64,000 nt of DNA from Ralstonia pickettii (GTDB taxonomy: Bacteria; Pseudomonadota; Gammaproteobacteria; Burkholderiales; Burkholderiaceae). The position numbers and the translations under genes were made by a program. Shown here piece after piece: positions 1 through 8,010 of the stretch (positions are counted from its first letter, which is position 1; the number at the start of each line of letters is the position of its first letter). The notes under the pieces were generated by a model. That model did not search any database, was not told the DNA's origin, and saw only the letters and a list, made by a program, of their open reading frames with translations. The stretch covers positions 124,001-188,000 of the forward strand of contig NZ_CP066772.2 in NCBI RefSeq assembly GCF_016466415.2, written 5' to 3'.

Positions 1-10
1 AATATAGAGG

Positions 11-18
11 ACTCGGCG
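11..18. repeat. Target-site duplication, left copy
   Basis: The 8 bases actcggcg lie immediately outside the left end of the IS66 element and are repeated exactly outside its right end. An 8-bp duplication is what IS66-family transposition normally leaves. Confidence 0.9.
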
Positions 19-42
19 GTAAGCACCCGGTGAACCCGTCTT
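19..42 (+). repeat. IS66 left terminal inverted repeat
   Basis: These 24 bases begin gtaagcacccgg and are the exact reverse complement of 2398-2421. They mark the tnpC-proximal end of the element. Confidence 0.93.
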
Positions 43-47
43 GCCAG

Positions 48-1577
48 CTAGGTGGCGCTGGGCGTCCAGCGATGCGGGAGCAGTTCGGCGATGTCGGCCG
101 CCTTGTGGGTCGGCAGTCGCGTGAGGACGTCTTTCAGATAGGCGTAGGGATCGTGCCCGTTGAGCTTGGCCGATTGGATCAGGCTCATGACGGCAGCCGC
201 GCGTTGACCGGCGCGCAGTGAGCCTGCAAACAACCAATTGGAGCGACCCAGGGCAACCGGCCGGATCTGTCGCTCGACGTGGTTGTTGTCGATGGGCACC
301 GTCGGGTCGTCGAGGTAACGCACGAGAGCCGGCCACCGCTTGAGGCTGTAGTCAATGGCCCGCGCGATCGCCGAGCCGTCTGGGACGCGGCGTCGCTGTT
401 CCTCGAGCCAGGCGTGCAGCCGCTCTAGAATCGGGCCAGCCCTTTGTTGCCGCGCTGCCAGGCGCTGGTCTGGCTCAGCATCCCGCACTTGCGCCTCGAT
501 CTCGTACAAGCTCACCATGTAGCGCAGTGCCTGGCCCGCCAATTCGCTCTTGTGCTTGTCGTGCAGTTCAAAGAACTTGCGCCGCGAATGGGCCATGCAA
601 CCGATCTCAGTGACGCCACCGTCGAAGCTGGCCTTGTAGCCGGCGAAGTCATCACATACCAGCTTGCCTTGCCACTGCCCCAGGAACGCGCGAGCGTGCT
701 CGCCGCTGCGGCTGGGCGCAAACTGGTAAATCACCGCGCGCATCTTCTCGAACTCGCTCGGCGCATAGGCCCACAGGTAGGCGCGGTGCGTCTTGCCATT
801 GCCGGGCGCGAGCATCTGCACTGGCGTTTCGTCGGCGTGCAGAACACCGTGGCTCAGAACCTCTTCTTGCAGGGCGTCCACCAGCGGTTGCAGACGCACG
901 CCACAGATGCCCACCCACGCGCCCAGTGTCGATTGCGGGATGGCCAGACCGGCGCGCGCATAGATGCGCTCCTGCCGATACAGGGGAAGGTGGTCGCCGA
1001 ACTTGGACACCAGCGTATGTGCCAGCAGTCCGGCCGTCGGGATGCCTTTGTCGATGACGTGGGGTGGCACCGGCGTCTGCACCAGCGTCTCACACTGATC
1101 GCACACCCATTTGCCGCGGATGTGACGCTCCACGGTGAACGTGCCCGGCGTGTAGTCCAGCTTCTCGCTGATGTCTTCGCCAATGCGCTTGAGCGCACAC
1201 CCACAGGTGCAGGTCTCTGCGTCCGGCTCGTGGTGGATGTCGGTGCGCGGCAACTGCGGCGGCAATGCCTGGCGCTTGGGCTTGCTCTTGGCTTCAGATT
1301 TGGACGACGGCAGGAGCGCTTCCAGTTCGGTCTCAATCGCCTCGAGGTCTGCGTCAATGGCTTCGTCCAGCAGACTCGCCTGTTCAGATGTCAGTTGCTC
1401 GCTGCGCTTGCCGAACTTCCAGCGCTTGTGGATGGCCAGCTCGTGTGTGAGCTGGTCGATCTTGGCTTGCCGGTACCGCAACTCCCGGTCCTTCTCGCCG
1501 ACCTGGGCCATCAACTGCGCAGCCAGTGTGCGCAGTTCGTCCGGGCTCAGGGCATCGAGGTTGGTGGGTAGGTTCAT
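48..1577 (-). CDS. tnpC: IS66-family transposase TnpC
   Basis: This is the DDE transposase that moves the element. The 509 residues show the IS66 order: an N-terminal helical region (KIDQLTHELAIHKRWKFGKRS), a zinc-finger-like CTCGCA...CDQC segment, a catalytic core with HADETP and CDDFAGYKASF supplying the aspartates, and a C-terminal part with NNHVERQIRPVALGR supplying the glutamate, followed by NWLFAGS. I prefer the ATG at 1577 (MNLPTNLDAL) over a TTG at 1601. It is the last of the three genes, about 60 bp after tnpB, and ends 6 bp inside the left inverted repeat. The length is normal for the family. Confidence 0.93.
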   Translation of the reverse strand: MNLPTNLDALSPDELRTLAAQLMAQVGEKDRELRYRQAKIDQLTHELAIHKRWKFGKRSEQLTSEQASLLDEAIDADLEAIETELEALLPSSKSEAKSKPKRQALPPQLPRTDIHHEPDAETCTCGCALKRIGEDISEKLDYTPGTFTVERHIRGKWVCDQCETLVQTPVPPHVIDKGIPTAGLLAHTLVSKFGDHLPLYRQERIYARAGLAIPQSTLGAWVGICGVRLQPLVDALQEEVLSHGVLHADETPVQMLAPGNGKTHRAYLWAYAPSEFEKMRAVIYQFAPSRSGEHARAFLGQWQGKLVCDDFAGYKASFDGGVTEIGCMAHSRRKFFELHDKHKSELAGQALRYMVSLYEIEAQVRDAEPDQRLAARQQRAGPILERLHAWLEEQRRRVPDGSAIARAIDYSLKRWPALVRYLDDPTVPIDNNHVERQIRPVALGRSNWLFAGSLRAGQRAAAVMSLIQSAKLNGHDPYAYLKDVLTRLPTHKAADIAELLPHRWTPSAT

Positions 1578-1639
1578 GCGGCGAGTCTGCCAGAACCCCA
1601 AGTCCTCTGGAAGGAAGCCAGTTTACGGCTTTGGGGGTA

Positions 1640-1975
1640 TTACACGACCGTGATCGCGTGGTCGTGGGTGAGCGTCTGCCAAGGCAGCCCCGTCACCAGC
1701 GCACGCAATTGCTCGGGATTGAGCGCCGTGGCGATCGCCTGGTCGCCGTTCGTCCAGATGAAGCGCCCCTTGTTGAGGCGCCGCGCGGCCAGCCAGATGC
1801 CGAAGCCGTCGTAGACCAGCACCTTCATGCGCGTCGAACTCTTATTGGCAAACAGGTAGGCGTGGTGGGGGCGTGCCGCGCCGAACACCTTGACGACCCG
1901 CGCGAGGATCGTTTCGGTACCGGCGCGCATGTCCAGCGGCTCCACGGCCAACCAGATCGCGTCCACCCGAATCAA
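1640..1975 (-). CDS. tnpB: IS66 accessory protein TnpB
   Basis: This is the IS66 Orf2 protein, required for transposition by IS66-type elements; its biochemical role is not settled. Recognisable family blocks are AIWLAVEPLDMRAGTETILA, VFGAARPHHAYLFANK and MKVLVYDGFGIWLAARRL. I place the start at the TTG that overlaps the tnpA stop (TTGA), which gives the usual N-terminus (M/L)IRVDAIWL and a length of 111 residues. An in-frame ATG at 2005 would add ten residues and overlap tnpA more deeply. Translational coupling to tnpA is likely. Confidence 0.88.
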   Translation of the reverse strand: MIRVDAIWLAVEPLDMRAGTETILARVVKVFGAARPHHAYLFANKSSTRMKVLVYDGFGIWLAARRLNKGRFIWTNGDQAIATALNPEQLRALVTGLPWQTLTHDHAITVV

Positions 1976-2343
1976 CGCAACCACCCTTGCAGCCACTGGG
2001 CGCACTGCGCTGCGGCCGATCCCGGCCAGCGAAGACTGATCGTCGTCGCGCCACGGCGGACTTCGATCTGGATGTCCGGCACGGCAGTGGTCGGCTCGCC
2101 GATCCGCAACGGGATGAACTCGCCTTGCGGCACCCTCATCAACTCGCGGTCCTCAGGCGCGCCATTCTTTGCTTCCTGCTCGGCGACCCAGCGCCGCAGC
2201 AGATTCGCATTGAGGCGATGGTGCAGGGCTATCGCCGCGATCGAAACACCCGGCTGCATGCACTCCTGCACTGCCTTGGCCTTGAACTCGGCGCTATGCC
2301 GACGTCGGCGCCGTATTGGCGCGCTCTCTTCGATAGTGTCCAC
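1972..2343 (-). CDS. tnpA: IS66 accessory protein TnpA
   Basis: This is the first gene of the element (123 residues). It has an N-terminal helix-turn-helix of the transposase-orfA type: RRRRHSAEFKAKAV, then SIAAIALHHRLNANLLRRW. The C-terminal half carries the IS66 TnpA block FIPLRIGEP...IQIEVRRGATTISLRWP. It begins about 55 bp inside the right inverted repeat, and its stop codon overlaps the start of tnpB. The likely role is DNA binding that assists transposition. Confidence 0.9.
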   Translation of the reverse strand: MDTIEESAPIRRRRRHSAEFKAKAVQECMQPGVSIAAIALHHRLNANLLRRWVAEQEAKNGAPEDRELMRVPQGEFIPLRIGEPTTAVPDIQIEVRRGATTISLRWPGSAAAQCAQWLQGWLR

Positions 2344-2397
2344 GTGTCCACCTAGAACTAGATGGACACGATGCTCCTTGCTACGCGGGTCCCCTTC

Positions 2398-2421
2398 AAG
2401 ACGGGTTCACCGGGTGCTTAC
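2398..2421 (-). repeat. IS66 right terminal inverted repeat
   Basis: These 24 bases match the left repeat exactly in reverse complement and mark the tnpA-proximal end. Confidence 0.93.
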
Positions 2422-2429
2422 ACTCGGCG
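2422..2429. repeat. Target-site duplication, right copy
   Basis: The bases actcggcg are identical to 11-18 and lie directly next to the right inverted repeat. Confidence 0.9.
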
Positions 2430-2511
2430 TTAGCGCGTCGCGCTTCAACCGCGGCGAGGTGGTAGAGGGCGCACATATTTTCGCTGCAATAGTGCACTGC
2501 AAGAATTCACC

Positions 2512-2538
2512 TTAAGTGGCACGCAGATTGGCCGATAA
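2512..2538 (+). promoter_or_regulatory. Sigma-28 (FliA) promoter for the chemoreceptor gene
   Basis: TTAA at 2512-2515, a 15-base spacer and GCCGATAA at 2531-2538 match the flagellar sigma-28 consensus (TAAA-N15-GCCGATAA) with one mismatch in the -35 box. It lies 52 bp upstream of the ATG at 2591. The same arrangement is kept in the degenerate duplicate at 5970-5996, which supports it as a functional element. It also argues that translation starts at 2591 and not at the in-frame GTG at 2516, which would lie upstream of the transcript start. Confidence 0.8.
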
Positions 2539-2590
2539 GAAGACGTCCAGGCGAGGACCAGGTCTCGCCGAACTCGTCTTACCCGTCATC

Positions 2591-4135
2591 ATGAAACTGT
2601 CGATCAAACTGCCCCTCGCCTTTGGTATTGCGCTGCTGCTGATGTTCTCCGGAGCAATCTACGGAATCGCTTCGCTCAACCACTCCATCGTTGAATACAA
2701 CACCACCGTGCAGGCCCGCGTCGCCGATGAGCGGGCGGTGACGAAAATGCTCGTTACCTTCAAAACGCAAGTGCAGGAGTGGAAGGACACGCTTCTGCGT
2801 GGTGAAGACCCAGTCAAGCTGGACAAATATTGGGCGGCCTTCCTGAAAGGTGAGCAGGCTGTTTCTGATCAGGCAAAGGCGCTGCAGGATTCGCTTCCAC
2901 CTGGCAAGAGTCGAGACCTGATCAAGCAATTTGCCGCAGCGCATGTCGCCATGGGCGTCGGCTACCGAAAGGGCCACGATATGTTCGTCGCCGCCTCGTT
3001 CGACCCTACCGTTGGCGACAAGGTCGTAGCCGGAGTCGATCGCGAGCCAGCACGCCTGCTGGATGAAGCAGCTCAAGAGATCGCGAAGGAAAGCATCGCC
3101 GTATCAGCCAAAACGGCTGAAGCCGCGCGCACCGCATTGGTCGTCAGCTCCGCACTGATGCTCGTGGCATTTGGGCTGGGGCTGGCCGGCGCTTTCATAT
3201 TCAGCCGCACCATTACGAAGCCACTTGCCCGCGCGGCGGATGTGGCCAGCGCGGTTTCGCATGGCGATCTAGCCAAGCCGTTTGACTCACGCGGCTCTGA
3301 CGAGATCGGTCAATTGCTCCACGCCCTCAAGCAGATGCAAACCAACCTTGCCAACGTGGTGAGCGAAGTGCGTCGGAATGCCGAAGGCGTTGCCGCTGCC
3401 AGTTCACAGATTGCTGCGGGCAACTTGAACCTTTCGTCGCGTACGGAAGAACAGGCGGCGTCGCTGGAAGAGACCGCCGCGAACATTGGGGAGCTGACGT
3501 CAACCGTCCGACGCAATTCGGAAAGCGCCGTGCAGGCCTCGTCGCTCGCGGGTCACGCTTCCGACACCGCAGTACGCGGCGGCAAGGTCATGAACGAAGT
3601 TGTGCAGACCATGCAAGGCATCTCAGAAAGCTCTGCGAAGGTGGGCGAGATCATTGGTGTCATCGACAGCATTGCCTTCCAGACCAATATCCTGGCCCTC
3701 AACGCTGCGGTTGAAGCGGCCCGTGCCGGCGAGCAGGGCCGGGGCTTTGCCGTCGTGGCAGGCGAGGTGCGCACGCTCGCGCAGCGTAGCGCCTCGGCAG
3801 CCAAGGAAATCAAGGGCTTGATCAGTCAATCCACGGAGCGTGTGGAAGCGGGGGCGCGTTTGGTGCACGAAGCCGGCACCATCATCGACGACATCGTCAC
3901 CTCGGTGCATCGCGTGACGCAGATCGTTGGTGAGATTTCCGCTGCATCGGCCGAGCAAAGCACCGGTATCGATCAAGTGAACGTTGCCGTGGGCCAGATT
4001 GAAGAAGTCACCCAGCAGAATGCGGCATTGGTGGAAGAGGCGTCGGCTGCCGCGCATGCCATGGCCGAGCAGGCCGATTCACTGCGCCGCGCGGTTGCAG
4101 TCTTTAAGCTCAGGGACAGCGCGGTGGGCGCCTGA
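2591..4135 (+). CDS. Methyl-accepting chemotaxis protein
   Basis: This is an inner-membrane chemoreceptor that signals to the CheA/CheW array (514 residues). It has a first membrane segment at about residues 7-27 (LPLAFGIALLLMFSGAIYGI) and a periplasmic four-helix-bundle sensor to about 170. A second membrane segment (ALVVSSALMLVAFGLGLAGA) is followed by a HAMP linker (TITKPLARAADVAS). The signalling hairpin carries the conserved tip [20 protein letters not shown] and [20 protein letters not shown]. It ends in ...FKLRDSAVGA and has no C-terminal CheR-binding pentapeptide. A sigma-28 promoter lies upstream, so expression probably follows the flagellar regulon. No strong Shine-Dalgarno precedes the ATG. 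The ligand cannot be told from sequence. Confidence 0.93.
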   Translation: MKLSIKLPLAFGIALLLMFSGAIYGIASLNHSIVEYNTTVQARVADERAVTKMLVTFKTQVQEWKDTLLRGEDPVKLDKYWAAFLKGEQAVSDQAKALQDSLPPGKSRDLIKQFAAAHVAMGVGYRKGHDMFVAASFDPTVGDKVVAGVDREPARLLDEAAQEIAKESIAVSAKTAEAARTALVVSSALMLVAFGLGLAGAFIFSRTITKPLARAADVASAVSHGDLAKPFDSRGSDEIGQLLHALKQMQTNLANVVSEVRRNAEGVAAASSQIAAGNLNLSSRTEEQAASLEETAANIGELTSTVRRNSESAVQASSLAGHASDTAVRGGKVMNEVVQTMQGISESSAKVGEIIGVIDSIAFQTNILALNAAVEAARAGEQGRGFAVVAGEVRTLAQRSASAAKEIKGLISQSTERVEAGARLVHEAGTIIDDIVTSVHRVTQIVGEISAASAEQSTGIDQVNVAVGQIEEVTQQNAALVEEASAAAHAMAEQADSLRRAVAVFKLRDSAVGA

Positions 4136-4432
4136 CGAACAGGCCACGCGGTATGCAGGAATCTGCGGATGGCATGACCTGGCCATCAAGTTGATGAGCA
4201 CAGGGCTTGATGCTGGCAAGCGCACTGCAGCCTGTCTTTCGAGTGGCGCAATACTCGGATCAATTGTTTCTCAAAAAGAAATATTTAAGAGCTATTTGCC
4301 TGGATTGTTTACTTATTGCTGTCACATAACTGACGCATTATCTCGCGTCAGCGTTCGGGGTCGCGTTCATTAGGCGGGTCACGACAGGCCCCATCGCAGA
4401 TTCCTTCGGTCAAACAGCAATTGAGGCTAACA

Positions 4433-5497
4433 GTGAAAAAAACTCTCCTCGCAGTGACAATCGCGGCCGGCACCGTCCCTGCCGCCGCATTTGCGCAGTC
4501 GTCGAATGTCACGCTTTACGGCATTGTTGACGCGGGCGTCAGCTATCAAAGCCACGTGAACGGCGGCGCCAACGGCAACGGCTCGGTCACCGCGCTCACC
4601 TCTGGTGGACTATCTGGGTCGCGCTGGGGCATCCGTGGCGCTGAAGATCTAGGGAATAACCTGAAGGGCATTTTCGTATTGGAAAGCGGCTTTGACATCG
4701 ACACCGGCAAATCTGCGCAGGGTAGTCGGTTGTTTGGTCGCCAAGCCTACGTTGGCTTGCAGGGCGATTTCGGCGCCGTCACGCTGGGGCGTCAGCAAAA
4801 CGCACTGTACGACCTGTTCGCGGCTTACGATCCGATGGCCGTTGGACCAAACTACTCGCTGAATTCGGTGGACAACCAATTCAATGGCCGCGCCGACAAT
4901 GCTGTCAAATACACGGGTAAGTTCGGCGGGTTGACTGCGACGGGTTTCTATAGCTTCGGGCGCGACAGCAATTCCGGACTCGGCGGTGAAGTCCCTGGCA
5001 GCTTCAAGGTCGGCAAGAACTATGGCGCAGGCGTAGCTTACGCAAATGGTCCGCTTTCGGTGGGTGTCGCCTATGACCAGTACCAGGGCAGCACCATTAC
5101 TACCTCAGCACTCGATGCCAAACGCGCTGCCATTGGCGCGTCTTATGCAGTAGGCGATGCCAAGGTGTTTGCTGGTTATCGCTGGTTGCGCGATGAAGTC
5201 ACGACCGGCAGTGCACGCCACGACAATCTTTACTGGCTCGGCGCGCTCTACAAACTTACCCCTGCGTTCACTCTGACGGGCGCTGCCTACTATACGAACG
5301 CACGTACCGACAGCAACAGCTCCTGGATGTTCGTGCTGAACGCGGACTACGCGCTGTCTAAGCGTACCGACGCCTACGCGCTGATCGGCTATGTGAACAA
5401 CAAGGGAAACGCAACTTATGGCGTGACTGGCACGGCTAACACGCTGCCGGGTCAGAACCAGACTGGCGCGATGGTTGGCGTGCGACACCGCTTCTAA
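4433..5497 (+). CDS. Gram-negative trimeric porin (Burkholderiales OmpC-like)
   Basis: This is an outer-membrane general diffusion channel (354 residues). The N-terminus MKKTLLAVTIAAGTVPAAAF is a signal peptide with cleavage after AFA, followed by the typical mature start QSSNVTLYGIVDAGV. Family marks are GSRWGIRGAEDLG, FGRQAYVGLQGDFG, VTLGRQQN and the C-terminal ...GVRHRF with a terminal Phe, which the BAM machinery uses for barrel insertion. I chose GTG 4433 because GAGG lies 6 bases upstream; a TTG at 4421 is also in frame. A rho-independent terminator follows at 5587. It is a single gene, and substrate preference is not predictable. Confidence 0.94.
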   Translation: MKKTLLAVTIAAGTVPAAAFAQSSNVTLYGIVDAGVSYQSHVNGGANGNGSVTALTSGGLSGSRWGIRGAEDLGNNLKGIFVLESGFDIDTGKSAQGSRLFGRQAYVGLQGDFGAVTLGRQQNALYDLFAAYDPMAVGPNYSLNSVDNQFNGRADNAVKYTGKFGGLTATGFYSFGRDSNSGLGGEVPGSFKVGKNYGAGVAYANGPLSVGVAYDQYQGSTITTSALDAKRAAIGASYAVGDAKVFAGYRWLRDEVTTGSARHDNLYWLGALYKLTPAFTLTGAAYYTNARTDSNSSWMFVLNADYALSKRTDAYALIGYVNNKGNATYGVTGTANTLPGQNQTGAMVGVRHRF

Positions 5498-5969
5498 TTC
5501 GGCCCAATAAGGCAGGTCGACGCGTCCGGGGACGTGTCGCCGCTAGATCATATCGACCTTGACTTGTCACCAGGTTCAAGGACGTTTGGCCGGCGCTTTC
5601 GCCGGCCATTTTTTTTGGAACGCGGCGGGCGCCACACTCTTAACGAGATGCGCTGCGAGACTGCTGCTCCACACCTATCCCGGCAGGGCTGCCGTCGTTT
5701 CGAGCGGTCAAGACGTGACGACGGAAGATTCCCAGCTCAATGGGGGCGAGGATCGTCCGCTCGGTCTGGAGCGTGGGTGTCTCGTGAACATTACTTTCAG
5801 GCCGGGACGAAACCTCTCTGTGCCAACCCCGGCCAACCGTTAACACAAGGCATACGCCATCGACCCACGACGCTCCACCCAATGCCGTAGCAACGTATTA
5901 AACCGACACGCTGATAGACGGCGCTCTTTTCTTGGTCCGTCATGGCGCTTTGCATTGCTGAAAACAGTA
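5498..5969. other. Intergenic region after the porin
   Basis: This 472-bp stretch holds the porin terminator (5587-5616). I see no convincing gene: the open frames here lack ribosome-binding sites, recognisable domains and codon bias. It ends at the sigma-28-like box of the chemoreceptor relic. Confidence 0.6.
5587..5616 (+). terminator. Rho-independent terminator of the porin gene
   Basis: A perfect 8-bp stem, TGGCCGGC (5587-5594) paired with GCCGGCCA (5601-5608), encloses a 6-base loop and is followed by eight T residues (5609-5616). It lies 90 bp after the porin stop codon. Confidence 0.88.
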
Positions 5970-5996
5970 TTAAGTGGCACGCAAATTGGTCGATAA
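5970..5996 (+). promoter_or_regulatory. Sigma-28-like promoter retained in the chemoreceptor relic
   Basis: TTAA (5970-5973), 15 bases and GTCGATAA (5989-5996) repeat the promoter at 2512-2538 almost base for base, including most of the spacer. The -10 box carries one C-to-T change. It no longer precedes an intact receptor. The next intact gene is the diguanylate cyclase 370 bp downstream, and no terminator is visible in between, so it might drive that gene. That last point is inference. Confidence 0.6.
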
Positions 5997-6048
5997 GAGG
6001 ACGTAGAGGCCAAGACTCTGCCCGGCTGTCATCGCCTTACCCAACACC

Positions 6049-6232
6049 ATGCCATGTACCTGTCGAGCAAATCAGCACGGCCGTCGGTCCGATTGAGGAG
6101 GTCACAGAGCGGAATGCAGAACAGGTAGAAGAGCGTTAGGCCGCCGCTCATACAATGGCCGAGCAGGCCGATGCACTGTGTCGCGCGGGCAATCTTCAAG
6201 CTCGGGAACAGCACGGTGCGGTGGCCGCTTGA
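6049..6232 (+). pseudogene. Internally deleted relic of a chemoreceptor gene
   Basis: The sequence is a shrunken copy of the gene at 2591-4135. The leader (5997-6048) matches that gene's leader and runs into a conserved start codon at 6049. It then jumps directly to the last part of the signalling domain: the frame around 6059 reads VEQISTAVGPIEEVTERNAEQVEER before a stop, aligning with [25 protein letters not shown]. Further matches continue to the stop at 6230-6232 (AMAEQADAL-like, then GTGGCCGCTTGA against GTGGGCGCCTGA). About 1.4 kb of the middle is missing, and stop codons and frame changes break the rest. It is not expected to make a functional protein. Confidence 0.8.
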
Positions 6233-6365
6233 GAGCCACGCAACTGCTATTCGCAAAATCCAGCAACAGAATCGCGTGCCAGCGGATTCGTTCGTTCTGC
6301 GCTCAGTTGTCGAATACGGTTTCGCTCCTCTTGTTTCGCCAATTTTTTGTCACCACCCCGATCTC

Positions 6366-7529
6366 ATGCTCAGCCCCCTCATTCTGGTAGGTATTGTGAT
6401 CATGTCTTGCCTGATGAGCGTGGCCATCCTTGGTTCGCTGCTTCGGACTGGGGTGATGGGTATAGGTCGCTGGTGCTTAGCTCACGCACTGTTGGCCGCT
6501 GCTTTGGTGTGGATGTTGGTCGCCGGTACTCAGCCAGGACAGTTCACGACCATTGGGGCTGCGTTGATTGCGGTGACGGCCATGCTGTTGCTCGTGCAGG
6601 GGATGCGGCAGTTCTTCGGCATGAGTTACGTACGGCACGACGAAACTGCGGCATTCGCCATCGCCTTCGCAGCGTTGGTGTACTTTACTTACGCGTCGCC
6701 GAACTTCGGTGCGAAGATCGCGCTCGTCTCCATTTTGCTCGCTTATTCACGAATCGCTGTGGGTACGTTGGCGCTGCGTCACGCGCCGCGTGACGGTGCG
6801 CGCTACCCATATCGATTCGTTGCGGCGGCCGCCTATCTGGGCGCGTTATTCCATATCGCGCGGGCCGTTGCCGGAGGCTTCGGTGTGCCGCAAATGGCTC
6901 TTCTGGATCCCTCGCCCTGGAACGTTCTGTTTCTCGGACTCGCAATTGTCACATTGCCTTGCCTGTCAACCGGGATGGTGATGCTTGCACATGATCAGCT
7001 CGCGCGAAGAATGGAACAGCTCGCGAGTATCGACGAACTGACCGGTGCACTCATGCGACGTGCCTTCATCGAAAAGGCGAACACCGTGCTTCGCGAAACG
7101 GTTGCAAAGGGCAAGCCGGTATCGATCGCCATTCTGGACATCGACGAATTCAAAGCCGTCAACGACGCTTTTGGCCATGCGGTCGGAGATCGGACCCTTA
7201 GACACGTCGCATCTGTTGTGACCGCACGACTGCGGTCGAGCGACCTTTTCGGGCGGCTAGGCGGGGAGGAATTCGCGATTATTTGCGTGGAAGCACAAAA
7301 GGCAGACGCAGCGGTGTTGATAGACGAACTGCGGCTTGCCGTCGAAGGATCGCCAATAGAAGGCGTCCGCTGCACCTTCAGCGCAGGGGTCGAATGCGTC
7401 ATGCCCGGAGATACGCTGGAGGTTGCCTTGGCGCGGGCGGACGCGGCACTGTATCTGGCAAAAGCCACAGGGCGCAATCGAGTCGTCACGGCGCCAGAAG
7501 TCGAAGAGCGCGACGTTGAAACGCATTGA
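6366..7529 (+). CDS. Membrane diguanylate cyclase (GGDEF)
   Basis: It is predicted to make cyclic di-GMP from two GTP (387 residues). The N-terminal half is a membrane sensor with about six hydrophobic segments (for example LILVGIVIMSCLMSVAILGS, GAALIAVTAMLLLVQGM). The GGDEF domain starts near residue 220 (SIDELTGALMRRAF), has IDEFKAVNDAFGHAVGD and the active site LGGEEFAI. An I-site RSSD lies five residues before it, so product inhibition is likely. I chose the ATG at 6366 because the longer in-frame extension runs back into the chemoreceptor relic. No EAL domain is present. The signal sensed is unknown. Confidence 0.9.
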   Translation: MLSPLILVGIVIMSCLMSVAILGSLLRTGVMGIGRWCLAHALLAAALVWMLVAGTQPGQFTTIGAALIAVTAMLLLVQGMRQFFGMSYVRHDETAAFAIAFAALVYFTYASPNFGAKIALVSILLAYSRIAVGTLALRHAPRDGARYPYRFVAAAAYLGALFHIARAVAGGFGVPQMALLDPSPWNVLFLGLAIVTLPCLSTGMVMLAHDQLARRMEQLASIDELTGALMRRAFIEKANTVLRETVAKGKPVSIAILDIDEFKAVNDAFGHAVGDRTLRHVASVVTARLRSSDLFGRLGGEEFAIICVEAQKADAAVLIDELRLAVEGSPIEGVRCTFSAGVECVMPGDTLEVALARADAALYLAKATGRNRVVTAPEVEERDVETH

Positions 7530-8010
7530 ACCGCAGCCACTTTGAAATCCAATCTACTGAATCCACGATGGCCGGACTGTGGTTTTACGATGACCATCGC
7601 ATAACTTCCCGACTCGAAACCAGTTCAGCTAGGTGGCTTTCAACGGAGAGTACGCTTCTCCCCTCTAATGGGTGGTTAAGTTTCTTTTCAATCCACTGAT
7701 AATGAAAAAATGCAGAATATCCAACGGTCCCTACTGTTGCGTGCTCTGCGTTTTCTGACGCTCTTCCGGAGGGATGAAGGCGTCCGCGCCCGAGTCGTGT
7801 GCAGGGGCGCTTTTTTTTTCTATCAGAAGCAAACGTTTGACCCATATGACACGCCCAACGTCCTACCCTCATCAGGAGGCGTCGTTGATCGATGCTCGCT
7901 AGAAAAGCCCCAAAGGCTGCGCCGCCCATCCCAGCTGCAAGTTACGCCCACTGCCCGCCACCCAATGTGAACAACGACGCAAAGCCGCTATCTGTCCTGC
8001 GACCGAGCTG
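7530..8010. other. Intergenic region between the cyclase and the minus-strand pair
   Basis: This 481-bp stretch contains one probable terminator (7786-7819). Open frames on both strands lack ribosome-binding sites or recognisable features. I see no supported gene. Confidence 0.55.
7786..7819 (+). terminator. Probable rho-independent terminator
   Basis: GCGCCC (7786-7791) pairs with GGGCGC (7805-7810) around a 13-base loop and is followed by nine T residues (7811-7819). It is 257 bp after the cyclase stop, so which transcript it ends is uncertain. Confidence 0.55.

Larger units (their letters stand above)
19..2421 (-). mobile_element. Complete IS66-family insertion sequence (2403 bp)
   Basis: The element is bounded by perfect 24-bp terminal inverted repeats (19-42 and 2398-2421) and by identical 8-bp direct repeats outside them. 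Inside are the three genes of a classical IS66 element, all on the minus strand in the order tnpA, tnpB, tnpC. All three reading frames are open, so the element looks intact and possibly active. It inserted about 90 bp upstream of the sigma-28 promoter of the following chemoreceptor gene, so it does not interrupt that gene. Only 18 bp of left flank are in the window, so what lies on that side cannot be judged. Confidence 0.95.

Noticed and set aside
2517-2531. Sigma-54-like TGGCACG-N4-TTGG overlapping the sigma-28 site
   Set aside because: The essential GC of the -12 element is GG here, and the same bases are fully explained as the spacer of a better sigma-28 promoter.
2516-2590. GTG start 75 bp upstream extending the first chemoreceptor
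   Set aside because: It lies inside the sigma-28 promoter, and the normal receptor N-terminus (MKLSIKLPLAF) starts at 2591.
5534-5890. 118-codon open frame after the porin
   Set aside because: It runs through the porin terminator hairpin, has no ribosome-binding site and is Arg-rich without features.
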